Shown: piece after piece, positions 23,461 to 33,697 of the stretch
Layout of the letters: each line of letters begins with the position of its first letter
Numbering within the stretch: position 1 is the stretch's first letter
NCBI GenBank assembly: GCA_009602725.1
Contig: WELB01000034.1
Location: 710,804 to 774,803, forward strand
Reading direction: 5' to 3'
Length of the DNA stretch: 64,000 nucleotides
Source of the DNA: Spirogloea muscicola
Lineage: Eukaryota > Streptophyta > Zygnematophyceae > Spirogloeales > Spirogloeaceae
Translations under genes and position numbers: made by a program
The notes under the pieces: model-generated
Seen by the model: only the letters and a program-made list of their open reading frames with translations
Told to the model about the DNA's origin: nothing
Database searches by the model: none

Positions 23461-23648
23461 AAGGATCGACTGCCAGTGGGTGGACAAAGTCCAGTATCCT
23501 GCGGAGCAGTGGGAGCTGATGGATCAGCTGAAGCGGAAGAAGGCAATTGACTACAAGCTGGTGTACAGCGTCAACTTGTTGTCAAGGTGTTCTGACAGGT
23601 CGAGAAGATCGACTTGGTTTGCTAGACCCATACTTGCTAGAGTGGGAG

Positions 23649-24058
23649 TGTTGGAAAGAGTGTTCTTTGTAAACTCTTGACTGCTAGCTGCATATGGTCT
23701 AGGTCTAGCTGTTTTGTGTGGAGCTGCGCTGTAGCGCCTTGGGATGCTCATCACGGACAGCGGTAGACGAGGTCTAGGGCTTTTGACCTAGGAGTAGGTG
23801 GATGGCATGGGCCCCACACGCTGGTTGCCAGGTCAGCGGCTTATCTGCCGGGCTGGCCGACCAGCTCAGCCTCCCCGCGATTTCCCAATGGGTCGGGCCG
23901 GGTTCATAAGACACTGGAGGGCAGGCAGCCCTTGGCTCTTCTCAACACCTTCGGGCCCTCCTAGTCCGGTCGCTCCCCAGTCGCCGCCGCCGCTGCCGCC
24001 GCCGCCGCTGTCGCAGCCGCTGTCGTCGCCACGCCATGGCAGCCGCTGCATTCTTGCA
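23649..24058 (+). repeat. 3' LTR of the Copia-type element
   Basis: It is nearly identical to the 5' LTR and differs mainly in the copy number of a short CCGCCG-type repeat. It is followed immediately by the AGATC target duplication. Confidence 0.88.
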
Positions 24059-24487
24059 AGATCGTCTCGGGGGGCTCACGTTCTGCCATGCCGCGCGAGA
24101 TGCGCAGCCCCGCCACGATCGTCGCTCGGCAAGAACGGGTAAGTGCCTCGCCAAGGGAGCTGCTTGCTTAGGAGGACTGCGGGCGAAAGCTGGAGGTGCA
24201 GGGACGATGGGGGTGCATCAAGAGGAGAGAGGGCACCCGGGCTGCTTCTGTCTACGGCCTGCAGGAGCACCGGCAGGCTCTGCAAGCCAGGGCTGCTTCA
24301 TGTCATCTGCCCGCCAGGCTGCCACTGGGTACCAGGCGGGCGCAGCACGGCCCGGCTGGCTGCCATGCCTGGTAGCGGTGACGGCTGCAGGACCGCACGG
24401 GCAACAGGCGTGGGATCCATGGAGAAGGAAATGCCAAAAACCACCACATTGTGACAATAGTCCAGGCGCAGCAGTGCCTGGTTTTTA

Positions 24488-25090
24488 AGTAACGTATCCC
24501 CCCGGCTCTAGCTGCTCTCAGTAATATTCAGGTGCTGACAAGAGGCTGCTATGTGACTTGTAAACTAGCTGCCAAGCAGGCAATCACAGAATGGTGCAGC
24601 CGCTCAGATACCTCCCCTGCTCTCTCACCCTGTCAAGCTCGGCCTGCACCTGCTGCAGATTGCTCTCTGCCTCCATCCGCGCTTCTTCTTCCATTGCCAG
24701 CTCATCCACAAGAACAGCTTGCATATCAATAGTATCGGCAACCTGGAGTGCATAGAGAGAGTCAGGCTTAGGAGCATATGTGCAGCAATGCCTGATTTTA
24801 AAGTAATGTATCCCCCGGCTCTAGCTGCTCTCAGTAATATTCAGGCGCTAACAAGAGGCTGCTATATGACTTGTAAACTAGCTGCCAAGCAGGCAATCAC
24901 AGAATGGTGCAGCCGCTCAGATACCTCCCCTGCTCTCTCACCCTGTCAAGCTCGGCCTGCACCTGCTGCAGATTGCTCTCTGCCTCCTTCAGCACTTTTT
25001 TCTCCATTGCCAGCTGATTCCCAAGAATAGCTTGCATACCAAAAGTATCGGCAACCTGGAGTGCATTGAGAGAGTCAGGCTTAGAAACAT
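24488..25090 (-). repeat. Tandem duplication of the last exon of the AIG1-like gene copy
   Basis: A block of about 310 bp starting near 24488 (CTAGCTGCTCTCAGTAATATT) is repeated starting near 24802. Each block contains one complete last exon on the minus strand (24742-24584 and 25055-24897), each with its own acceptor (CTCCAG), 52 codons and a stop. The proteins differ in their first half, but both end VQAELDRVREQGRYLSGCTI plus L. Confidence 0.85.
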
Positions 25091-26945
25091 ATGTGGACTT
25101 GTAACGACCAAAGCAAAAGGACAAATGCACTTACTTGGTCAGCCTGCAGCAGCTCTTTGCCCCTCCTGAGCTCAATTTGCTCCTTGCCCCTCCCGGCCGC
25201 ACTTTGCCCCTTCTGCTTTGCAATCTTCCTACATCCAGCACCTCCTGCAGGATTCTTCTCTGCTCCTTCATGACATGCAGCTGCGCAAAACAATGCTCTT
25301 GCATCCACTCTTCAACCTGGAGTGCATAAGCAAATTGGACTCAAGAATAGTACCACTCCAGCCCAAAAAGTTAGATTGCTACTTTGAAGAAATTGATGGC
25401 CAGCCTGGAGCCTCCTCTTGGGCTGCCTTATGTACCTCCTCACGTGCCACTTTCTCACTGGCCAGGCTCTTCTTTATATTGGCTGCTCCTCCTCTTGTGC
25501 TCGCTACTACTGCTCGGCTTGCTTGAGCACCCAGCTATAATTTGACATTTCGGAACACATGAATCAGGAACAAGTTGCAAGATTGAGATCTACTAGAAGC
25601 TGGGGTAGGCTGGACTGTAGGATATACTCTGCCACCGCGCTCTCTCTCCTCCGCAGCCGTCCTTTCAGCCTCCTCACGCGCTTTTATCTCCCTTGCCAGC
25701 CTTTCCTCTAAGATCGCCTGATGTGCCTGCAGGGCTTGCTGCTTCTCCTCAACCTGCTTCCGCAACCCCTCTTCAATCTGGAGTGCATAAGGACTTCTAT
25801 ACAGGAACAGTACTTAAGGTCGTCTGCGCCTCAGGCTAGGCAGTATGATGCCATGACTATGTGCCAATCTATTGACTACAGTAAACTGGCGCTAGTGTGG
25901 ATTTGTCAGGCAGACCAGGCAAGGCAGCAAGGTCCTCACCATTTTGGCTACACGATGCAGCTGCTCCTCATGCAAGGCCTGCATTTGCTGTAATATCCCC
26001 TTACCACTGACGTCATCATGGTAAAGCTCTTCCTTCCGTTTGATAAGCTCCAATTGACTTGCCTTGGCATTCTTAGCAATCTCTTGACAGTCTCTTCTTG
26101 GCTGGGCTGTAAGCTTGGTCAACATCTTCACATTGCCCGAAGTGCTCAAAATGCCGAGAATGCCCAAAATATCAGTCAAGGTTAGAGTTACAAGAATGAA
26201 TGCTACCTGAGCTTCTTGAAAGAGCAGATGTGTGTATGGCTGGCCTCCATTGCTCTGCACCAGTCTCTCGACCATATCCAGCAACTCCTGACTCTGTAGC
26301 TCCTGCTTTTTAGGATCCTTGGTCTTATTGTCGAGGACGAACTTCCTATCACCACAGCGCTGGAGCAAGGCCTGCGCATGCAGACATACTCAATGTAGAA
26401 GTTATCATATTAATGTTGACAGCACAAAATGCAGAAGCAGAAGTACTGGCATTGAGTCCAGGCAGCCTGCCTAAGGGCAGGGATCTCAATGATCTGCCCC
26501 TGATAATCACTGCATTATTGGGATCATAGAACTATTGTCTAGGGAGAAGTACCAAAAAGATGACAATATGGTATAGCAGGACAGGCAAGACGTTGCATGT
26601 GGCATTAGTGTGTGTATGCTCTTATGCAACATAAATAGGAAGGCTTGCATTCCATGCAGACAAATACCTCCAGCGGCCCAGCACCAGATTCACAGCAACC
26701 TGACAGATAGTCATCTGAGGAGTCCTCCAGCTCGTCTCCTCCAGTGAAGACAATTATTGTGTAATTCAAAACATTGTCACCGAAAATGACTCGCAGGCTA
26801 TCCACTGCTGCAGCCTCTTCAGCTGTAAATCTGTTTCTTGTGGAAAGGACTAGCAGCAGGGTGTGCAATCCATCCCTGGCCAGTGCAATGCACCGGGTGA
26901 TCTCTTTGCTGAGGCTCTCAGAGGACGTGGCTGGGCCAATGAGGC
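24584..26945 (-). pseudogene. AIG1/GIMAP-like GTPase copy lacking its P-loop exon
   Basis: Minus-strand exons at 26945-26668, 26371-26207, 26101-25940, 25777-25628, 25316-25135 and 25055-24897 (or 24742-24584) match the intact gene at 30230-32454. They encode the second half of the G domain (SLSKEITRCIALARDGLHTL, VFTGGDELEDSSDDYL, CGDRKFVLDNKTKD, SNGGQPYTHLLFQEA) and a coiled-coil tail ending in the CaaX box CTIL. Three defects are visible. No exon with G1-G3 exists upstream in at least 3 kb. The first retained exon has TG where the acceptor AG should be. The exon at 25316-25135 is 182 nt, with coding potential split over two frames. It is probably a tandem duplicate that lost its 5' part; a short spliced transcript remains possible. 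Confidence 0.7.
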
Positions 26946-27840
26946 CAGGACAGCATGCCTCATGGAGATTCGTGAATTGCTGAAAGGTAGCAGTATTTTA
27001 CTTCATCAAACACAAAGTAGCTATATCAAGATGTCTCAGCCTGTGCATCACAAGATGGTGGGACATGCATGAAGCCATTCTCAGCGCGCCGCAAGGGCCC
27101 TGGAGGAAATGGCCCAGCTGGGACGTAGCCGCTGCGAAGGAGGGCTGGGGAAGGGTTAAGTCATTCATTCTTTTCTGGGCTGGCTTTTTCCAGCCCCTAT
27201 CCTCAATGGGCGAGCCCTTCTCTCTCTTAAGTGGGGACCTTCCTCATACTCACAGCCACTGCCCTCTCTTGGTAAAGCTCGCTTCTCAACATCTATCACT
27301 GTCTTCTCAAGCTTCTCTCCCTGGGGTCAACGAGAAGCGAGGCAGCGGTTGCCGAACGTTCTGGGGGGCAGGTATAAGTGTAAAGTGGCGCTTAAATGTG
27401 ATGATGATGTTTTGATGTAACAGGGCTTGTGCATATTCACTGATCCCCTGTTCAGCTCAAGAGAACAATGCTCAGCTGGATATTGATGCGATAGCGGCTC
27501 GCAACAGTGCTCTTCCTTTTGGCTACTTTCGTCTTTAGCTACTTCAGTGTCTCTCGCATGGCTCCTCAGCTGCTGCCTATCGTGAGAGCACGCAAGCTCC
27601 CTCTCAAATCCGTCCACTCAACGTGCTGGTCGTCCATCAAGCTTCAATTGGGCGTAATGACCAGCGAGCAGAAGCAGGAGGCTATCCGCGACAGGGGCGG
27701 TAGCTAAGAGAATAGCTAAATGAATGGAGAAGCCCTGAGAGAAGCTAAGAAGGAAATGCTAAGAGGACGCCAGCCCCAAGCGAATCCCGAGAGAGCAGCG
27801 AGCAGGCAGCAGAGGCTCCGGTCAGCAAGCGCCGCCGCTT
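26946..27840. other. Gap between the AIG1-like copies, part 1
   Basis: A LINE-type hairpin (27177-27197) with CTATCCTCAATGGGCGAGCC after it lies here. Nothing resembling the missing G1-G3 exon is found. The remainder has no recognised content. Confidence 0.45.
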
Positions 27841-28640
27841 TTGACTTCTCCGCCCTTTCCACTTCGTTCCACGTCCACATCCCCGGCCACGTTCCTATCA
27901 CGTTCCATCCAAGCGGCCGACGGACCCCGATCGGCCCGGTCGCTCATCACGCCTGTTGTTGGACAAAGCACCATTGCTGATTTGGCGCACCGGTCACTTT
28001 CGACCGCCGCAACCCCGTCTTGTCTCCCCTGAAAGCGTGGCACGCCGTCGCTAAAGCTGCCCACGTCGAGGACATAACGCGGACTATCCTGTGGGTGTTC
28101 ACTTTGACCCACTAGAGCAAGCGCGGCCAGATTAACTGGTGGCTGGGAGAGGCCAGCCCAAAAGAATGGACAAGGTAGTAGCAAGGTAAGTAGGTAGTAA
28201 CAAGGTAGTAACAAGGTACTAGCAGTAACCGTCCAAGGGGCGTTTGAGGCTCGATGGCTTGACCTCCTCCAGCTGATTGAGCGACGAGCAATCATGTCCC
28301 TGACTGCAGGGGCAGCAGGGGCGAGCAGCCACGCCATCAGCGCCGTGCGGGCTATGGCCCTGGTGTATCGCATGCAATATGTATGTACGAATCTCTGGCG
28401 TCGCCTTGCATCTGCGTACTAGCTGTGCCCTGGCTGCCGCCTCAGGAGATTGGCCGGGCGACTCTTTCTCTGCTGCTGCTACTCATAGCGCAATGCGGCT
28501 GTTGTCTGAGGGTTACTGAGTGGCCATCGGATTTAGCTGCTTATATTGCTGAGTGCTCTGTGCTTTTGGAATAAGTATTCCTTAGACCTTGCATTGACCT
28601 TTCACAGCCACCGCCTCCACTTGTAAGAGCTCTTGTTGCC
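27840..28640 (+). mobile_element. Diverged LINE C-terminal fragment with internal reverse hairpin
   Basis: A decayed frame at about 28215-28370 reads VQGAFEARWLDLLQLIERRA then AMALVYRMQ, matching FASRWLDLLQRLARQA and the VFRMR segment of the LINE at 1027-1789. A final LLSEGY and stop lie near 28525. A reverse-orientation ~75-bp repeat with hairpin sits at about 28115-28190; related copies are at 36775-36840, 47620-47670 and 47950-47990. Confidence 0.5.
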
Positions 28641-30229
28641 AGAGACTTGACAACAAGTGACAGGCGGTCAAGTCCCCGGGCGGTTTGCCTGGCGGTCATT
28701 CAGGTGCCTGTGAAAAGGACAACCGGCCGCTTTGGCGAGCATGCAAGGGGAGGGTATGGGAGCTCTCCTGTCTTTTACTGTCACTTTACGTTGTATTTAC
28801 TGACGTCTCCGACTGCAGGCACCCGTCAGCCACTCGCCCTTCTTAACCCATGGACACTACTGTGCATGCGAGGCAGCTGAAGTATGCTGGCAATCCAGCT
28901 GCCACTCTTTCTTCATACACCGCTTCACAGACAGGCACTGACTGACAAGCAGGCAAGCTTGTGCATTGCCAACTCGCTTGCACACGTACCTGCGCTTGTC
29001 AGTGTCTTGGCAAACCCGGTCAGCCTTGTCTTGCACCTCCAGGCAGGCTGCGTCTGGGTTGCTGCCTCAGGCTTTTGCCATGGGGCTTTGCCTGCAATAC
29101 TCTGTCTATTAACAGGCTGCTGGCTCTCAGCTTCTTACTGTCGCTGCGCCAGCTTCAAATAGTAGGATGGGGACTGTCTTGCCCATGACTTGCATCCGTT
29201 GTTTCCGTGCTGATCGCTCGCAAGCAGTACCCACTATAGAGGAGCCACTCTTTGGTCTATTGGGCCACGCTATTCTGTACCTTGCCAATTACAGCCACTT
29301 CTCTTTCTACTTGAGCTTGTTGGAATTGCTGGGCTGACTGCTCCTGTATCTGCTCCTGTACCTGTTCCTGTCTGTTGTAGTCAGTGTTCTCAGATTCTTC
29401 CTTCCGCCAGTCGAAGTCCTCCATCGGACGTTTGCCCTTGTCTATGGGCCCAGCAGACCGCCCTTGATGCGGCGGCACAGATGCAAATGCGCTCAGGGCG
29501 CCAGACAGTTTCAGATCTCAGACAGTCAGTCAGACAGACAGCACAGGCTCCGCCCTCACCCAAGGTGGGTGACAGCCATGGATAGGGCGCACGGGAGCAC
29601 CGCGTGGCCTCAGATTTGTCGAGTTAGCCCGATGAATGCCCAAGGCCTTCCTTATCCCGGCCCAATGAGACAGACGGGATGGTCACCCAGCCCGGCCCCG
29701 CTGATTCACCATGTTACTATATTTGACACCCGCCCCGCTGATTCACCATATTACTATATTCAACAGAGCTCACCTTCTTCTCTTTCTCCGCTTAGGCTGC
29801 TCGCCACTTAGGCTGGACTGTATCAGCGACTCCCCTCCTTGCACGAGACCGGTTCCTACTCCTCTTAGCGCTGGAATGTTGTGCAGCAAGAGAGCCACAA
29901 GACTGCTGGATGTCCTCTGAGTGGGGAGGATCTCAGAAAGGAGAAAGCCTTCACCAAAGGGCCCGGCCGGCTGGCCTGTTTCGTCAAGGGACCTACTGCA
30001 GCAGAGTGTCAAGGCAACCGTGCACACCGGCTACAGCAGAGTGTGAGCAATAGGTTTTGGACCCTTCGCGCCCTTTGTCAGAGGCACCAGACTGGGAGCA
30101 AGCAGATCCAATTGTGCACCCACGCTGCCAACCTTTGTCCCCACTGTACACTGATCTGACCGCTGTCACCCACAGTGAGATGCTGACAAGTCTTGCATTG
30201 GAAGATAAGTACGAAGCTGCAAATAGCAA
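28641..30229. other. Gene-free stretch
   Basis: No supported exon. A short direct repeat (CCCCGCTGATTCACCAT twice, 29697-29764) is present. A Gln/Glu-rich minus-strand frame near 29257-29478 has no family resemblance and no clear splice context. The part next to 30230 is the 3' flank of the AIG1-like gene. Confidence 0.35.
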
Positions 30230-32454
30230 TCACAGAATGACGCAACCGCGATTGAGTTCTTTGTCCATTTTCCGCCGGATTTCCTCTCGCTGTTTTAACT
30301 GGTCTAGCTCGGCCTTCATCCGTTGCAGGTCATTGTGCGCCTGCTGCTTTTCTTCCTTGGAGTCAGAGAGCGTGGCTTCTCGTATTTTGAGCTCGTCTAA
30401 TTCGGCCTTCATTCGCTGCAGCTCGTCATTAGCCTGCCGCTTCTCTTCCTTGGCTGCGTTCTCGGCCTCCTCTCGTGCCACCTTCTCCCTTGCCAGCCGC
30501 TCCTCCAAAACAACCTGCTGTTCTCTCAGAGCTCGCTGCTGCTCCTCGGCCTGCTTCCTCAAGCCCTCTTCAACCTGAAGCATTTGAAGAAATTGACCAA
30601 GTTCAGTCTGTGGAGCAAAGGTTGACGAAAGTGGACTGTGACACTACATACATCCATAGCATTACCCTTTGCATGAACAAGCTTTGGGAAAGCTACAGCA
30701 ATTTCAGCTGCCTGTCAGTGAAGTCAGTGTTTGCCTCAGCAACACACAGGGGGGTGCCAGACAAAGCAAGCAAGGCCGTAAGGTCCTCACCATGCTAGTT
30801 ACAAGCCTCAGCTGCTCTGCATGTGAGGCCTGCATCTCCTCCCTCCAGGCTTTGAACATCTCCTTGGCCTTGTCATCATCATAGTGGAACTCCGCAATCC
30901 GTTCATTGAGCTCAACTTCCCTCGCCTCCTTAGCCGCTTCAGCCGCCTCCTGATAAGAGTCAATGTTTTGGCTGAGCTTCTTGCCAAATGCTCTTCTAGT
31001 AAGAATCGTCCAACCTGCTGCAAACTTGATTTCTAACCCTTGCTTGGCTGCCACAATCAGCAGAATTGGATTAGCACTTATATGCTACCTTTGCTTCTTG
31101 AAAGAGCGCGTTGGTGTATGGCTGGCCTCCATTGCTTTGCACCAGACGGTCGACCATGCTCAGCAGCTCCTGAGTCTGCCGCTCCTGCTTTGCAGGATCC
31201 TTGGTCTTGTTGTCAAAGACAACCTTCCTATCTCCGCAGCGCCGAAGCAAGGCCTGCTCATGTAGACATAGCAGCTGAGGTAATTGTCCAACGTACGGAA
31301 CAAAGAAATCCCAAGAGCAGTAGAGCCAAGCATTTAGGCATCAGAGTTCCTAATGAAGATGAATAACATGACTTGTCATCGTCTTTCAAGAACCACAGCA
31401 GGTCAGGCAAAAAGATACGTGTCCAAGTGTGTAGCCCCACCGTCAATAGCAACCTCAACAGGAAGGACTGCAACCCTTTGGTGTTACCTGCAGGGACTCA
31501 GGACCAGAGGAATGGACATCTGGCAAGTAGTCATCCAGCGACTGTCCTTCTTCTTCCAACTCATCTCCTCCAGTGAAAACAATGATCATATAGTCGACAA
31601 CCTTGTCACCGAATATAACCTGCAGGCTGTCTACTGCCGCCATCTCCTCAGCTGTGAACCTGTTTCTTGTAGACAGTACAAGCAGCAGGGCATGCACTCC
31701 CTCCCTGGCCAGCGCAATACACCGGCTGATTTCCTTGCTGAGGTACTCTGGGGACGTGGCTGGGTCGAAAAGGCCTGGACAACATACCTCCGTGATGGAT
31801 CAGTTCAATATAATCACACAACCAATACAATTGTGTCAATTTGTGCAACAGTGCAACACCCGAGCCAATTTAGTCATCCAGTGCATGATAGCTGGTTAAA
31901 ATGCTCTTGACCACTATGAGCCAAAACTTATGCAGATGCACTGAAGGCTAAAGTCATCTGTTTCGCCAGAGGCGCGTCAATCAATACATGGTGATATATG
32001 GAGGGCGGGAGATACCGGGGGTGTCCACGACGTTGAGGTGGCGGCCATCCGACCTGTCGACGTGCGCGAGCTCGCACGTCGAGGTGACGGCGAGATGGCT
32101 ACGCGCGGACTTGAACACCTTCTTGTTCAGGATGGAATTTCCCGTGGCGCTCTTGCCGTTGCCGCTCCTTCCCACGAGCACGATGGTGAGGCTGTTGGCG
32201 GCGGCGGCACGGGAGACGCCGCCCTCGTCGGCCTCGTGCTCCCGCGCCGCCTTCTCGACGAAGTCCTGGCGGTCCAGGGTCTCCCAGTCGGCGTCCTCGT
32301 TGCCGTCGTCGGCGCGGAGCATGGGCGGCGGGGACGAGGACGAGGACGACGCAAGCGACCAGCTGGAGGCCTCCGCCGGAGCCGCCATGGCGTGGGGGCC
32401 CGCCCGGGCCTCGCGGCCGTCGTCGTCGCCGCCGCCGGAGCGCGGTCCGCCCAT
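30230..32454 (-). CDS. AIG1-type (IAN/GIMAP-like) GTPase with coiled-coil tail and CaaX box
   Basis: Five exons (32454-32016, 31774-31488, 31253-31089, 30949-30791, 30574-30230) join in phase to 464 residues. After an Ala/Ser-rich acidic N-terminus, the G domain shows G1 GRSGNGKSATGNS, G3 DTPGLFD, the AIG1 box ALLLVLSTRNRFTAEE, a G4-like FTGGDEL and the family motif CGDRKVVFDNKTKD...NGGQPYTNALF. The C-terminal third is a charged coiled coil with an internal repeat of QRMKAELD. The last four residues, CVIL, fit a CaaX box for geranylgeranylation, so membrane attachment is likely. Plant IAN/AIG1 GTPases act at endomembranes in stress and defence responses. The ATG at 32454 is the first in frame; 32388 is an alternative. 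A broken relative lies downstream at 24584-26945. Confidence 0.92.
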
Positions 32455-33697
32455 GCTCCCGCGCGCCGTCGATGGCGCCCCGGCTCGCCCGCCGCAATTG
32501 GCGGCAGTGGTGGAGGGGGCCGGAAAGCCTGGCCTAACCTCGTCCACCGCCTCGCCCTCCGCGACCCCAGGAAACGGAAGTTGCCGGAAAAGATAGACTC
32601 TTCCAGTAAATGACGACGGCTGTGATTTGCCAGAAATCAATAGAAATTGAGGTGCGCTTTAAATGAAGGCATGGCCACTACTAAGTACTCTCCGTCAGAA
32701 AAACAAAGGAAATCCTGACGGGCTAAAGTAGCAGAGACAAAAGCAGAATCGAAGGGGGACTCTAGATCGCAGGGGCGGCCCCGAGGGCCCCACACAATCC
32801 CCACGTTGACCGCAGTTCCAGCCCAACGAAACGGCCGCTCGGCGGGCCCGCTTCGCCGACGCCCGTCAGAGGCTAGACACACTGCCGCTTCTTCCCTGCA
32901 GTTGTGACGGACCTTGAGGGCGTGAGAATGGACAAAGCAAGTGGCTCTCCCCATTGGGAAGAGGGCTGTGGGACGACCAGCCCAGAAACGTAGGGTTAGG
33001 AAGCAGCAAGCAGCAGACATTTGTGCAGCAAAATAACCAACGTGGAATATAGCAGACAACATAATAGCGCTCAGTCGCGGGCAGCTCAGGACGCGGGAGC
33101 CCAGTGCTCGCCCCATGGGGACTGCCGCCCACATCAAAAGCATTACCAGCAAGCTTCTGCGAGGAGGTCGAGACTAAGCTGGCCAACGTGGCGACTACAG
33201 ATTCCCTGAAGGTTTCAATGAAACTGCCTATGTATCTCGCAAGTGGGTCTCAGTAGCCGTCACGGCCACCAGACTCGCAGCCGGCAGCCCCATGGCTTGG
33301 GACAAGCACCTTCTGTCTGTCTCTTTGCTCAACCATCCATGACAACGGGAGGCCACTGCTGCGGAATGCACCAAGCTTGGCATGCACGCTTTGAACCTGC
33401 TGCGTGTGGGAGCCGCTCTGTCTGACCAGCAAGATGTGACTTCCTTCACCTTCACTATGGTACCTTGCCCGTAGTCTGCAGCACCCATGCGGGCAACATC
33501 CTCTCAAAAGTTGCAAAGGCAGAACGCGACGTCGTCAGTCTTCGCAAGCTCGCTTCATGATTTCTTGTTACACGGAATTGGAAGACAGGTACTATGGCAC
33601 CAAATAAGGAAAGTTGTCCAACGAGCTCGAGAAAGTATAACTAGGTGCACCGGCAATTAGGTGCATTAGAACAAAATTAATTTCCACCACTGGCACA
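32455..33697. other. Intergenic between AIG1-like and CHID1-like genes
   Basis: A GC-rich stretch to about 32580 is the probable promoter of the AIG1-like gene. A reverse hairpin-like remnant (GGGCTGTGGGACGACCAGCCC) lies at about 32964-32985. No exon is recognised to 33697. Confidence 0.4.

Larger units (their letters stand above)
22128..24058 (+). mobile_element. Copia-type LTR retroelement, gag-only, non-autonomous
   Basis: Two nearly identical LTRs (22128-22522 and 23649-24058) begin TGTTGG and end CA, and are flanked by the same 5 bp, AGATC, at 22123-22127 and 24059-24063. Next to the 5' LTR is TGGTATCAGAG, the primer-binding site complementary to initiator methionine tRNA that is usual in Copia elements. 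The internal region encodes a gag-like protein (to about 23012) with a WHCCRQPGHRKAQC zinc knuckle, then about four copies of an ~87-bp tandem unit (23100-23460). A purine-rich run precedes the 3' LTR. No protease, integrase or reverse transcriptase is present, so it needs a partner to move. Near-identical LTRs and a perfect target duplication suggest a young insertion. Confidence 0.9.

Noticed and set aside
29257-29478. Gln/Glu-rich minus-strand frame
   Set aside because: No ATG near its start, no splice partners and no family resemblance.
32038-32613. Long plus-strand frames opposite AIG1 exon 1
   Set aside because: Antisense of the P-loop exon; no family similarity in the plus frames.
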